Part shown: one piece after another, positions 1 through 8,812 of the stretch
How the letters are laid out: every line of letters begins with the position of its first letter
How positions within the stretch are numbered: position 1 is the stretch's first letter
Assembly (NCBI GenBank): GCA_021770245.1
Contig: JAETRI010000002.1
Span: 1-64,000 of the forward strand
Origin: Lachnospiraceae bacterium
Lineage (GTDB): Bacteria > Bacillota > Clostridia > Lachnospirales > Lachnospiraceae
Direction: 5' to 3'
DNA length: 64,000 bases
Notes under the pieces: generated by a model
What the model saw: only the letters and a program-made list of their open reading frames with translations
Told to the model about the DNA's origin: nothing
Databases searched by the model: none
Translations under genes and position numbers: made by a program

Positions 1-14
1 AGATGAATAAAATG

Positions 15-60
15 GCGGCAGAATCGTGACTTGGAGATGCGATTCCGCCGCTGTTTCTGT
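15..60 (+). terminator. Probable intrinsic terminator of the gene upstream of the window
   Basis: Bases 15-26 (GCGGCAGAATCG) pair with 40-51 apart from one mismatch or wobble, closing a 13-base loop, and are followed by a T-rich run (TGTTTCTGTTT). No coding frame is open through bases 1-70, so the upstream gene ends before the window. Confidence 0.55.
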
Positions 61-78
61 TTGGGTGGATAAAATAAT

Positions 79-330
79 GTGCTGTTGGTGGCGACCAGAA
101 TTTGCCGTTCAACAACACTGAAGGGCGACAGTGATGAGGGGAAGATTTCTGTCACTGATACATCAACGGATGGAAGTAATGTGGGGAAGACTCCGGATAC
201 TGATATATCGACGAATGACGGAAACGGAGAAATTTACGGTACTGATCTGTCGGGGGATAATGACATTGAAGGACAGAAAGAAAGCAGTACGGAGGAAATG
301 AGTATAGAGGAAGAGGATGGAAACAGATAA
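79..330 (+). CDS. Small acidic Ser/Thr/Asp/Gly-rich protein of unknown function (start uncertain)
   Basis: I recognise no family. The 83-codon frame is almost entirely Asp, Glu, Ser, Thr and Gly, with repeated T-D-x-S/T and D-G-N motifs and no membrane segment or signal peptide, so it resembles a linker or stalk rather than an enzyme. The GTG start has no convincing Shine-Dalgarno site, and an in-frame stop lies at 70-72. It may therefore be the 3' remnant of a surface-protein gene. Its TAA overlaps the next ATG by one base (TAATG), which suggests translational coupling to the membrane protein that follows. Confidence 0.35.
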   Translation: MLLVATRICRSTTLKGDSDEGKISVTDTSTDGSNVGKTPDTDISTNDGNGEIYGTDLSGDNDIEGQKESSTEEMSIEEEDGNR

Positions 331-836
331 TGGATAAGAAAACAAAGATTATCATTGCATGTGTCTGTGTAGTGGCTTTCTTGGCAATAGGGGGTGCGGT
401 GATAATGTTTATAATGATGAATAATAATGAGGATGAGCCACAAACAACATACATGATAGATGAAGGGAATTATCAGCAGATCCTGGATGATATGAGTGAA
501 CAGGTTCAGGAGGGATATTTTGAAACCTATATGACCACAGAATGGATATTCCCGGATGGTGGCTCAGAGGCATCGGAAGCCATGCTGGGAAATTCACCGA
601 ACAATACAAAACCGATCCGGTGTGAACTGCTTCTGGACGAGACAGGCGAGATATTGTTTGAAACGGGGGTTCTTCCGGTGGGAACATTGGTATCTCCGAT
701 CAGGCTGGACAGAGATCTTGCGGCAGGAACCTATGATACGACATGTATGATCTACCTGATGAATGAAAAAGAGGATGGAACATTTGAGGATTACAGCAGT
801 GCGGGATTCCGTGTAACCCTTACAGTTCAGAATTGA
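330..836 (+). CDS. Single-pass membrane-anchored extracellular protein, unknown function
   Basis: 168 residues: a short Lys-rich cytoplasmic tail (MDKKTK), one strong membrane segment at about residues 7-31, then roughly 130 extracellular residues. The outer part predicts as a small beta-rich domain, with a conserved-looking stretch around PVGTLVSPIRLDRDLAAGTYD. It overlaps the acidic ORF upstream (TAATG) and lies 113 bases before a secreted Ala/Thr-rich protein, so the three probably form one surface-protein operon. An assembly or anchoring role for the secreted protein is inferred only from position; the family was not recognised. Confidence 0.6.
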   Translation: MDKKTKIIIACVCVVAFLAIGGAVIMFIMMNNNEDEPQTTYMIDEGNYQQILDDMSEQVQEGYFETYMTTEWIFPDGGSEASEAMLGNSPNNTKPIRCELLLDETGEILFETGVLPVGTLVSPIRLDRDLAAGTYDTTCMIYLMNEKEDGTFEDYSSAGFRVTLTVQN

Positions 837-949
837 GAAAGTTCAGGACACAGGATATGGTATAAACTTTCCACAAGCTGGTAACAGGGAAAGTAGGTGG
901 GAAGGGTATATAGAAAACAAAAACATAAAAGCGCAAGGAGGAAGAGAAC

Positions 950-2224
950 ATGCAAAGGAAATGGAAAAAGGCTGCAACGGCAGCAATGGCCGGAGCAATT
1001 ATGGCAGCCCAGGCATTGATGCCGGTATCGGCTGCAGGTGGATCAATTGATGCGGACATGTCCACAAAGACCCCGGTAATCAGGGTAGTAGTTCCTACCC
1101 AGATGGCGGTTGCGGTCAACGAGTTTGAGATGGGAGATACAGGATCCCAGGTCACATCGGAAGAGTTCACGATGAAAAATGTGAGCGAGATTCCTGTAAA
1201 TGTAAAGGTCACCTCAACGGCGACGCTGGGAACGGGCGTAACACTGGTTTCCACAAAGGCAGCAGCAAAGGAATCAACAGATGAAGAAAGTCCGGCAATG
1301 TGGCTGGCGGCAGCAGCAGCGGTGGCCGATAACTCCGGCACACTGGAGTATTTGGGCGGAGATGCAGCGGATAAGACAGCAGGTGCTTTGACCGGGTCTG
1401 AGGCCAATGTGACTGCGTTTGCGACAAAGGACGGCGCGAGTACCGCTGTTCAGGATTTCTATCTCGGGGCTGCAACGTCTGCGACATATAAGGCAATCAT
1501 TGGGACCGATGCGGCTGATATTGGAGAGGGCGCTGATTTCTATAAGATGACATCCGGGACAATTACAGACCAGGATACTCTGGATGCGGCTCTGGAGGCA
1601 CAGGATGTTTATACAGCAGCGGCGGCACCTGTTGCCGGTACCGGTCAGGCGCTTACCAGAATAGCGAAGGGCGCAACAGCTACTCATGCAGCTGGTACAC
1701 AGTATTATACAATGGCAGCTGCACCGGAAACATATGCTACCGTTGCGGCGGATGGTACAGGGGTTTATCTGTATATCGATACTGCGACCACAGCGGCCGG
1801 CGATGCGGCGGCATTCAGATATGCGGGTGCTCTGTCCAGTGCAAAGTCCGGATGGTCTACCACTGATTTGTCGGCTATCACAATTAACTATGATATTACC
1901 GGTGTTACCACTTCCGCTTATGATGAGATCAAGGATGATCTTGTGTATGGTTATAATGGTGAAGCCGATGTGATCACGTTGGAAGATGGGGTACTGACAG
2001 TAAAGATAAACGTGGCTGATTTTAAGGATGGTACTTTGAAGATTGGTGATACCGTTGGCGCACTTAATACCAGTGCCGGAACCTGGGGCGGTGAAGATGG
2101 TGCTGTAACATTTACATTCAATTCGACCTGGGCAAATGCTATAAAGGGTCAGACCTGTGAAGTAACAGTTAACTTAAAAGATGGTACTACATCATATACA
2201 GCCAGTTTTGATGTGGCAGAGTAA
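950..2224 (+). CDS. Secreted Ala/Thr-rich surface protein
   Basis: 424 residues with a clear signal peptide: basic MQRKWKK, then a hydrophobic core, then cleavage near residue 29 after VSA. The mature N-terminus (TPVIRVVVPTQMAV, then VSEIPVNVKVTS) is a beta-rich segment of the kind seen in Firmicutes surface proteins of the WxL/camelysin style. The middle is unusually rich in Ala, Thr, Gly and Asp with loose repeats. No LPxTG signal, no C-terminal membrane segment and no cysteine cluster are visible, so attachment must be indirect or through a partner. An AGGAGG site lies 8 bases before the ATG. Structural surface protein or adhesin is an inference. Confidence 0.65.
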   Translation: MQRKWKKAATAAMAGAIMAAQALMPVSAAGGSIDADMSTKTPVIRVVVPTQMAVAVNEFEMGDTGSQVTSEEFTMKNVSEIPVNVKVTSTATLGTGVTLVSTKAAAKESTDEESPAMWLAAAAAVADNSGTLEYLGGDAADKTAGALTGSEANVTAFATKDGASTAVQDFYLGAATSATYKAIIGTDAADIGEGADFYKMTSGTITDQDTLDAALEAQDVYTAAAAPVAGTGQALTRIAKGATATHAAGTQYYTMAAAPETYATVAADGTGVYLYIDTATTAAGDAAAFRYAGALSSAKSGWSTTDLSAITINYDITGVTTSAYDEIKDDLVYGYNGEADVITLEDGVLTVKINVADFKDGTLKIGDTVGALNTSAGTWGGEDGAVTFTFNSTWANAIKGQTCEVTVNLKDGTTSYTASFDVAE

Positions 2225-2255
2225 TTAATTAAACAGGGCGACATAATCCCTCTTT

Positions 2256-2303
2256 ATTCCGGTCGACTTTCTTACAAAGTACATAAAGAAGGTTGGCCGG
2301 AAT
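2256..2303 (+). other. Long imperfect hairpin between the surface protein and the glycan block
   Basis: Bases 2256-2273 can pair along all 18 positions with 2286-2303 if G-U wobbles are allowed; three positions are wobbles, so the pairing is better in RNA than in DNA. It has no U-tract, so it is not a standard terminator. It ends 29 bases before the next start codon. Confidence 0.45.
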
Positions 2304-2332
2304 TATGTGCTATCGTGTTTGAGGATACAGCA

Positions 2333-3439
2333 ATGCAAAGATTTTTATTTACAAATTGTACATTAGTTCATAATGAATTATTTGTAGTGGGAGCATGGGC
2401 CGGATTACCTGCAAGAATGAATCCGTACAATGGTAAGATTGAATATTATGATGACATGAAAGGGCTTATTATTAAACAAAACAGTGTTGTCATAGATTTT
2501 TTGGAAAGTTATCAGGATAAAGTATATGCATTAGACTCTAAGGGAAAAAATTTAGTAGTATTTAATTTAAAAAAAAATAAATGCCAGTATATATCATTAA
2601 ATTTTGACTATCAGAGAGAAATAGATTTTGCAGCCTTTGAAAGATATCAGTCAAATTTTTATATATTTTCAAAATATAGTAATATGATTCAGGTATTTAA
2701 TGCGGAAAAAAATGAGATTATGGAAACAGTAAGGTGTCTGGATAATTCTGGAGGGATACAATGCGCATGCAGGGTGAGAAACAGTGTGTGGATACTTCCG
2801 AAGAATGAGGACATGTTGTATTGTTATGATTTGTTAAAAAGATCGAAGCAAAAATATGAGTTACATAGAGTCCTTCATGACTGTGTTCATGCAGTTTTTC
2901 AGGATGGCTGTATCTATATCCTGAATAGGTTCGGAAAGATTTATATCTGGAACATAAACGAAAGGAAATTAAGCGAGATTACGGTTTCGGAGACAGAGCA
3001 TGATGAAGAATTATCTATGAGCAGAATTATAGCTGCCGGAAATAAACTGATACTTCTTCCGGGGAAGAACAGCACTATAAAGATATTGGACTTAATTGCA
3101 GAAAAGGTAGAAATATATCACGATTATCCGGAGAATTTTTATGACCAGACGGTATGGCTGAGATTTTATGGATATTGCGAAGATGAAAAGTATTATTATT
3201 TTGCCATGTGTGCAAGTAATTATTTATTGAAGATAGAGAAACGATCAGGTGAATTGATATGGATAAAGCCAGAATATTCAAAAAGGAAAGAAATCAGGTT
3301 TCACTATGAAAGAAATAAAGGAATTTTGGGAGAATCATCTTTTTGTGAGCTTCATGATTTGATCAGATATTTACCACAAAATAAAAAGTACCAAGGCAGT
3401 ATGGCAGATATTGGTGGAAAAATTTATATGGAATTATGA
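2333..3439 (+). CDS. Predicted beta-propeller-like protein of the glycan block, unknown function
   Basis: 368 residues from ATG 2333, preceded by GAGG at 8 bases; an upstream in-frame GTG at 2315 is the alternative. No signal peptide or membrane segment, so probably cytoplasmic. The sequence consists of repeated aromatic-rich beta-strand units of about 45 residues (for example VYALDSKGKNLVVFNL, FYIFSKYSNMIQVFNAEKN, IYILNRFGKIYIWNINERK), as in kelch or WD-type propellers. It is the first gene of the AT-rich block and is followed after 19 bases by an FkbM methyltransferase. A scaffold or recognition role is possible but unproven. Confidence 0.5.
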   Translation: MQRFLFTNCTLVHNELFVVGAWAGLPARMNPYNGKIEYYDDMKGLIIKQNSVVIDFLESYQDKVYALDSKGKNLVVFNLKKNKCQYISLNFDYQREIDFAAFERYQSNFYIFSKYSNMIQVFNAEKNEIMETVRCLDNSGGIQCACRVRNSVWILPKNEDMLYCYDLLKRSKQKYELHRVLHDCVHAVFQDGCIYILNRFGKIYIWNINERKLSEITVSETEHDEELSMSRIIAAGNKLILLPGKNSTIKILDLIAEKVEIYHDYPENFYDQTVWLRFYGYCEDEKYYYFAMCASNYLLKIEKRSGELIWIKPEYSKRKEIRFHYERNKGILGESSFCELHDLIRYLPQNKKYQGSMADIGGKIYMEL

Positions 3440-3458
3440 AGAGAAAAGGAGAAGGGTT

Positions 3459-4454
3459 ATGAGGTACCTGTCATTTGCACAGGAGTATGAAGACATTATC
3501 TTATATTCTGCATTGGGAAAATATGTACAGAAAGGGTTTTATGTTGATATAGGGGCTAATGATCCGTGTATTATATCTGTCACAAAATTTTTTTATGACA
3601 GGGGCTGGAGGGGGATGAATATAGAACCACTTGATGATATGTATGAGCTTTTATGTATCGAACGACAGGAGGATCAGAATATAAATGTGGGGGTTTCAGA
3701 CAAAAGTGGCACATTAGAGCTTCAGGTGGATGGAGCAATGTCTTCGTTTTGCAATACGAAGGTTAGTTCCCCCAAAATTGTTAAATCGGTAAAAAGATTT
3801 AAAGATATATGGGAAGAAACAAATAATGGAAATGGGGTAAGTGAGATCCATTTTTGTAAAGTAGATGTGGAGGGGTATGAAAAAAATGTTTTAAAGGGAA
3901 TAGACTTTAAAACATTTCGTCCTTGGATTTTTTGCGTTGAGAGTGTATTGCCGGAAACAAGAACACCTTGTTATGAGGAATGGGAAGATATACTAACATC
4001 AAATGGATATCTTTATGCGTATCAGTATGGAATAAACAGGTATTATGTTGAAAAAAATAAAAAGTTTCTTAAAGCCGGACTGATAAGCTTTACTGAAATG
4101 TTTATAGATAATCAGATATTACGTATTTCCTTTCAAAATAATTATTTCTCTAATAAGAACTGGTTAGATCAATTCGGGAAGTTCATAATATTTGGTGCAG
4201 GAAATTATATGCAAAATTTTATTGCTATGTATGGGGATAAATACAGGCCTATGGAAATTGTAGATAACTCGGAACAAAAACAAGGGATGTCTTTTATGGG
4301 AATAGAAGTAAAAAATCCTTATATCTTGAAAAAATATCATGATGTGGCTGTGTTAATCTGCTGTGCAAATACCAATCAGATAAAAAGTCAGTTAAAAGAA
4401 TTAGGTGTAAAAAGGTGTATCGGTTACATTTACGTACTGGAGAAATACAGATAG
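3459..4454 (+). CDS. FkbM-family methyltransferase with C-terminal Rossmann-like module
   Basis: 331 residues. Start ATG 3459 follows GGAG at a normal distance; upstream in-frame codons overlap the previous gene. The N-terminal half carries the SAM-binding motif of FkbM methyltransferases (FYVDIGANDP at about residue 27, then NIEP), and HFCKVDVEGYEKNVLKGID is the typical central motif. From about residue 225 (FIIFGAGNYMQNF) a second glycine-rich Rossmann-like module follows, with the D-N-S and G-x-x-F-M-G-I pattern also present in many neighbours. Probably O-methylates a sugar of the surface glycan; the substrate is unknown. Confidence 0.8.
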   Translation: MRYLSFAQEYEDIILYSALGKYVQKGFYVDIGANDPCIISVTKFFYDRGWRGMNIEPLDDMYELLCIERQEDQNINVGVSDKSGTLELQVDGAMSSFCNTKVSSPKIVKSVKRFKDIWEETNNGNGVSEIHFCKVDVEGYEKNVLKGIDFKTFRPWIFCVESVLPETRTPCYEEWEDILTSNGYLYAYQYGINRYYVEKNKKFLKAGLISFTEMFIDNQILRISFQNNYFSNKNWLDQFGKFIIFGAGNYMQNFIAMYGDKYRPMEIVDNSEQKQGMSFMGIEVKNPYILKKYHDVAVLICCANTNQIKSQLKELGVKRCIGYIYVLEKYR

Positions 4455-4501
4455 GTTTGATTTGCTATGAAATCTGGAAAGGGATTGAGTGGGAGAAGAC
4501 T

Positions 4502-6568
4502 GTGATATATACAAAAAGAGATCAGCTAACGATTGTTGAACTGGAAAATCTTGGAGAAAGTGTTCCAATAAAAAAATTAAAGGCGATATTGGAGAAATAT
4601 CCTTCTAATATCCTCTATTGCGAAACAGATAGAAAGCTTGTCGGAATCATCAGCACAGGCGATATTTCACGTGCATGTGAAAAAAAACAGAATGTTGTTT
4701 TGGTAAATAAACAATTTATTAGCCTAAGTTACGGTAAATATATAGAAGCTAAAAAAATTTTCGCTGAAAAAAGTAATATTCATGCGATTCCTGTTGTTAC
4801 GAAAGACCGAACCTTATTGGGGGATTATACTAGATGGGATGACCTGTCCATTTTGGAATATGCAATTGGAACAGCAGAGATAGAAGAAGATTGGAAACAG
4901 GAATATAGTATTGCACTTGTGAAACCGAATCCCACTTTTAGGGATAGAGAGAGTGGGTTTAAAAAAGTAAAAGCATATTTGGAGTCACAAAGGGTAAACG
5001 TTAAATGTATTACCTATATGGAGATCGCGGATTATCTGAAAATTGCAGATGTGGTTTTAGCTGTTGATGAAAATGAAATTCGGGCATACCGCACTGCTCT
5101 TAGAATAATATTTGGTGATAATTATGAAGGTAAGGATAAGTTAAAGACATATAAGACTTTTTTTTCAAAAGAGATAAATTTCAGTGACAATCAGTGTGCT
5201 TTGTATCTAAGAAAACTTCAAAAAAAGGGAATTAAAATTATTGGACTGACTTTCAAAGATAGTGCTTTTTATAGACAGCTTATAAGGAAAATAGAAAATA
5301 GATTTGTAACAGCTGGAAAAAACTTTTGTAATAGGTTGCCGGAGTCTATGTATCAGGAATTTTTCGGAGAATTATATAGCGAAGAATATGCAGATGGAAT
5401 TATGAATATGCCGATAGAATGTGAAAATAGTGATGGAGTATTGTATTTACGGGAGTGTAAGAGTCGATATTATAATGTTGTAAACGGGGAAAGATGTACT
5501 TTAAATCAGTTGGATAGCGATACAGGAAGTATATATTTCTTTGGCCCATGCTATATTTATGGGCATTATGTAGAAGATAAATATACAATAGAAAGTCTGT
5601 TGAGTAAACGCATTTCACAAGAAGGTGGAAGAAAAAGAATAGTAAACTGCGGAAACTTGGGAGCAGACAGTAAAAACAGATACTTATTCCGTATTATGAC
5701 TACACAATTTAACAGAGGAGATATTCTTGTTATTGATCGACCACCTGAAAATATTTCGGGGGTATACTATCTTGATTTGAATAGAGTTTTGGAAGAAAAG
5801 AATCCAGCTTCGGGATGGTTTGTGGATGCAGTATGGCATTGCAATCATAAGGTAAATCAATTGTATGCAGATGCTATTTACGATGTACTTTTTCCTGAAT
5901 TGTGTAAAGATGAGAGTGGATGGAAAGAACCGTTAGACAAAGATGACAGCTTCATCGAGCAGTTATATCTCAGTCGTTATTTTAATGACTTTGATACATC
6001 AGAATATGAACAAATTGGAGCAATTGTAATGAATTGCAATCCGTTTACGTATGGTCATCGCTATTTAATAGAGCAGGCATTAAAAATGGTCGATTTTTTA
6101 ATTATATTTGTGGTAGAGGAAGACAGATCGACTTTTTCATTTGCAGAACGTTTTGCAATGGTGAAAATGGGGGTTACTGATCTGACTAATGTGCTGATTG
6201 TTCCGAGCGGGCCGTTTATTTTATCCCAAATGAGTTTCCCTGAGTATTTTATAAAAGAAACAAGCGAGAATATTAGAGAACATATGGAGCAGGATATCAA
6301 AACTTTTGCAGAAAAGATAGCGCCTTACCTTGGTATAAAATATCGTTTGGCAGGAGAAGAACCGGAAGATGAAGTGACAAATCAGTATAATATGACAATG
6401 AAAGAAATATTACCGGAATATGGGATAAAGTTTGTAGAGGTCCCAAGAAAGACTATTGGGGAAGAATATATCAGCGCATCTTTTGCGCGGAGGTATATAG
6501 AGAAAGAGGATATGGACAAGTTGGCCGGATTTCTGCCAGTAACAACAAGGGAGGTGCTGGGATTATGA
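4502..6568 (+). CDS. Fusion protein: CBS-like pair, SGNH-like domain and CitC-type nucleotidyltransferase
   Basis: 688 residues from GTG 4502, with GGGAG six bases upstream. About residues 1-120 resemble a CBS-domain pair (KLVGIISTGDISRA, then HAIPVVTKDRTLLGDY). A middle region contains FFGPCYIYGHYVED and VNCGNLGAD, as in an SGNH-like fold, but with no obvious catalytic serine. The C-terminal roughly 185 residues match the citrate lyase ligase (CitC) type of HxGH nucleotidyltransferase (NPFTYGHRYLIEQA, EEDRSTFSFAERF, YISASFARR). No citrate lyase genes are near. It more likely activates an acid or alcohol group as a nucleotide for glycan modification (inference). Its TGA overlaps the next ATG. 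Confidence 0.7.
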   Translation: MIYTKRDQLTIVELENLGESVPIKKLKAILEKYPSNILYCETDRKLVGIISTGDISRACEKKQNVVLVNKQFISLSYGKYIEAKKIFAEKSNIHAIPVVTKDRTLLGDYTRWDDLSILEYAIGTAEIEEDWKQEYSIALVKPNPTFRDRESGFKKVKAYLESQRVNVKCITYMEIADYLKIADVVLAVDENEIRAYRTALRIIFGDNYEGKDKLKTYKTFFSKEINFSDNQCALYLRKLQKKGIKIIGLTFKDSAFYRQLIRKIENRFVTAGKNFCNRLPESMYQEFFGELYSEEYADGIMNMPIECENSDGVLYLRECKSRYYNVVNGERCTLNQLDSDTGSIYFFGPCYIYGHYVEDKYTIESLLSKRISQEGGRKRIVNCGNLGADSKNRYLFRIMTTQFNRGDILVIDRPPENISGVYYLDLNRVLEEKNPASGWFVDAVWHCNHKVNQLYADAIYDVLFPELCKDESGWKEPLDKDDSFIEQLYLSRYFNDFDTSEYEQIGAIVMNCNPFTYGHRYLIEQALKMVDFLIIFVVEEDRSTFSFAERFAMVKMGVTDLTNVLIVPSGPFILSQMSFPEYFIKETSENIREHMEQDIKTFAEKIAPYLGIKYRLAGEEPEDEVTNQYNMTMKEILPEYGIKFVEVPRKTIGEEYISASFARRYIEKEDMDKLAGFLPVTTREVLGL

Positions 6569-7614
6569 ATAAATTATTAATATGGGGAACTGGAAATCTG
6601 GCCCAAAAGTTTATAAACAATAAATATAATGGTGAAATTATAGGATTTATTGAGACAAATAAATCTAAAGACTCATATATGGGCAAACCTGTTTATGGAA
6701 GTAAAGAGATACCTGGAGAATTTGATTATATAGTTGTTGCTAATTCATATACGGCAGAAATATATAATCTTTGTAAAAAGCTTGATATTGATATTTCAAA
6801 ACTTATATTTTTGTATGGAATTAAACAAAGAGAGGGCTGCACGGACGAAACAGTTTTAAAAAGAATTTTATTAGATGTGAATTATACTATATATTGTGCA
6901 GAATTCGGGTTGACAGATAAAACCTTTATAAGTACGGATGCAGAAACATATATGAAACTTAATAAAAGACAGAGGTTTGCTATACAAAATCAGTACATGT
7001 GGCCAATTCTGACAGACAAATATGCTCCCGCAGGGGTAATGGGAAATTATTTTTGGCAGGATTTATGGGCGGCAAAACTAGTTGTGAAATCTGGTATAAG
7101 GAAACATTTTGATATCGGGTCAAGAATTGATGGTTTTATAGGACATCTTTTATTGGCAGGAATTGATGTAACAATGATAGATATTCGCAGGTTCCCTGGC
7201 GAAATAGAACACCTCCAGACGATTGTGGACGATGCGACAGACTTATGTCAGATACCGGATGAAAGTATAGAGAGTATGTCAGCTTTATGTTCATTGGAAC
7301 ATTTTGGATTAGGCAGATATGGGGATGCGGTCGATCCAGAAGCATGTTTCAGATGCTTTGATAATATTCAAATGAAATTAAAAAAGGGTGGCAGATTATA
7401 TCTTTCCTTACCGATTGGAATCGAACGGGTAGAATTCAATGCACATAGGATATTTTATGCCAGTACAATACTGGACTGTTTTACGAAATTACATTTGGAA
7501 GAATTTTCATGTGTCGCGGAAGGAAAGATAGAATACAACGTGGATGTGCACAAATATGATAATGATTTACATAATGGAAACTGGCGATATGGATTGTTTG
7601 CATTTGTAAAGTAA
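6565..7614 (+). CDS. DUF268-like SAM methyltransferase with N-terminal Rossmann-like module
   Basis: 349 residues, overlapping the previous gene by ATGA. The N-terminus (LLIWGTGNLAQKF, then GFIETNKSKDSYMGKPVYGSKEI) is the accessory module shared with the neighbours, here at the N-terminal side. The C-terminal half has the DUF268/methyltransferase pattern HFDIGSRIDGFIGHLLLAGIDVTMIDIR, with DIGS as the SAM-binding loop, followed by a conserved C-S-L-E-H-F-G-L-G-R-Y-G-D segment. Likely a sugar or lipid-linked saccharide methyltransferase; the acceptor is unknown. Confidence 0.75.
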   Translation: MNKLLIWGTGNLAQKFINNKYNGEIIGFIETNKSKDSYMGKPVYGSKEIPGEFDYIVVANSYTAEIYNLCKKLDIDISKLIFLYGIKQREGCTDETVLKRILLDVNYTIYCAEFGLTDKTFISTDAETYMKLNKRQRFAIQNQYMWPILTDKYAPAGVMGNYFWQDLWAAKLVVKSGIRKHFDIGSRIDGFIGHLLLAGIDVTMIDIRRFPGEIEHLQTIVDDATDLCQIPDESIESMSALCSLEHFGLGRYGDAVDPEACFRCFDNIQMKLKKGGRLYLSLPIGIERVEFNAHRIFYASTILDCFTKLHLEEFSCVAEGKIEYNVDVHKYDNDLHNGNWRYGLFAFVK

Positions 7615-7686
7615 AGAAATTAAGAGAAAAGTTTAAAGTATGAGCTTAAGTGGATTTCAAAGAAATATACATACAAAGGGATAGAG

Positions 7687-8781
7687 ATGAAGATTACACT
7701 TATAACAGTATGTTTTAACAGTTCGGAAACGATCGAAAAAACAATTCAGAGTGTTGTATCTCAGAATTATAAGGAGCTTGAATATATTATTATAGACGGG
7801 GGATCTACAGATGATACTTTAAAAATTATAGATAAATACAAAGATGATATCTCAGTATGCATTAGTGAGCCAGATAATGGGATTTACGATGCAATGAACA
7901 AAGGACTTAGATATGCTTCCGGTGATATAATAGCTTTTTTAAACAGTGATGATTGGTATGTTCCAGATATACAGGTATTTAAAAAGGTAGCAGAGTATTT
8001 TAATAATAAAAAAGCAGATATTGTCAGTGGAAATATGTATAGATATAAAGACGGGATACGAATAAAGATACCGAGGAGAGAACTGACGGAGAAAACAGTA
8101 TTTTTAGGTGCAATCTGTCCTCATCCGACTATGTTTGCCAGGCGGGAGTTATATTCCACTTTGGGAGGATATGATACATCTTATCAGATAGCAGCAGATA
8201 CAAAGTGGATTTTGGAAGCATATTTGAATGGCGCAGACTTTCTGTTTGTAGAAGACTATTTTACATATTTTCGGGAAGGGGGCATAAGTACAACAGAAAT
8301 ATATGCAACCGTACAAGAAGAGTATAAAGTAATGCTCAGCTGTGCACGCAAGTATCATCGAAGCAATATAGAGGATGATATAGTTACCCATTATAGTAAG
8401 AAATTAAAGAGACTGGAATATGAGAAATTTTTTAAAATTGCATTAGCAGACAAGAAGAATGAAATAAGAAGGTTGTTCGATCGAGAAAAGGGATTTTATA
8501 TATGGGGAGCCGGAGTAAGAGGGAAACAATGTCTGGAAATGCTTGAAAGACTGGGAATTTTAGTGATAGGATTTATTGATATAGATTTAAAAAAAGAAAT
8601 AGTGCAGGGCTATAAGGTAATGAGTCCAAAGGACATTGATGAAAAAAGTTATATATGTATTACACCGGAACTTCACGAGGAAGAAATAAAAACAGAACTG
8701 GAATCTATGGGGATTGAAAAAAACAGTTTTTTTACATATACGCAATTGATGGATAAAATTGTGAAGATAGGTTCCTTGTGA
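7687..8781 (+). CDS. Family 2 glycosyltransferase with C-terminal Rossmann-like module
   Basis: 364 residues. The GT-A fold begins at residue 1 (ITLITVCFNSSETIEKTIQS), with the metal/nucleotide motif FLNSDDWY near residue 80 and the WcaA-like motifs YIIIDGGSTDDT and DNGIYDAMNKG. The last ~100 residues start FYIWGAGVRGKQCLEMLERLG and continue GFIDIDLKKE, the accessory module of this locus. It transfers a sugar from a nucleotide donor during surface glycan assembly; donor and linkage cannot be read from the sequence. Confidence 0.85.
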   Translation: MKITLITVCFNSSETIEKTIQSVVSQNYKELEYIIIDGGSTDDTLKIIDKYKDDISVCISEPDNGIYDAMNKGLRYASGDIIAFLNSDDWYVPDIQVFKKVAEYFNNKKADIVSGNMYRYKDGIRIKIPRRELTEKTVFLGAICPHPTMFARRELYSTLGGYDTSYQIAADTKWILEAYLNGADFLFVEDYFTYFREGGISTTEIYATVQEEYKVMLSCARKYHRSNIEDDIVTHYSKKLKRLEYEKFFKIALADKKNEIRRLFDREKGFYIWGAGVRGKQCLEMLERLGILVIGFIDIDLKKEIVQGYKVMSPKDIDEKSYICITPELHEEEIKTELESMGIEKNSFFTYTQLMDKIVKIGSL

Positions 8782-8812
8782 GAAATAGTAAGATTGGATT
8801 GGATGGTATAAA

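Noticed and set aside
1-78. Coding sequence reading into the window
   Set aside because: All three plus frames contain early stops; only a terminator-like hairpin is supported.
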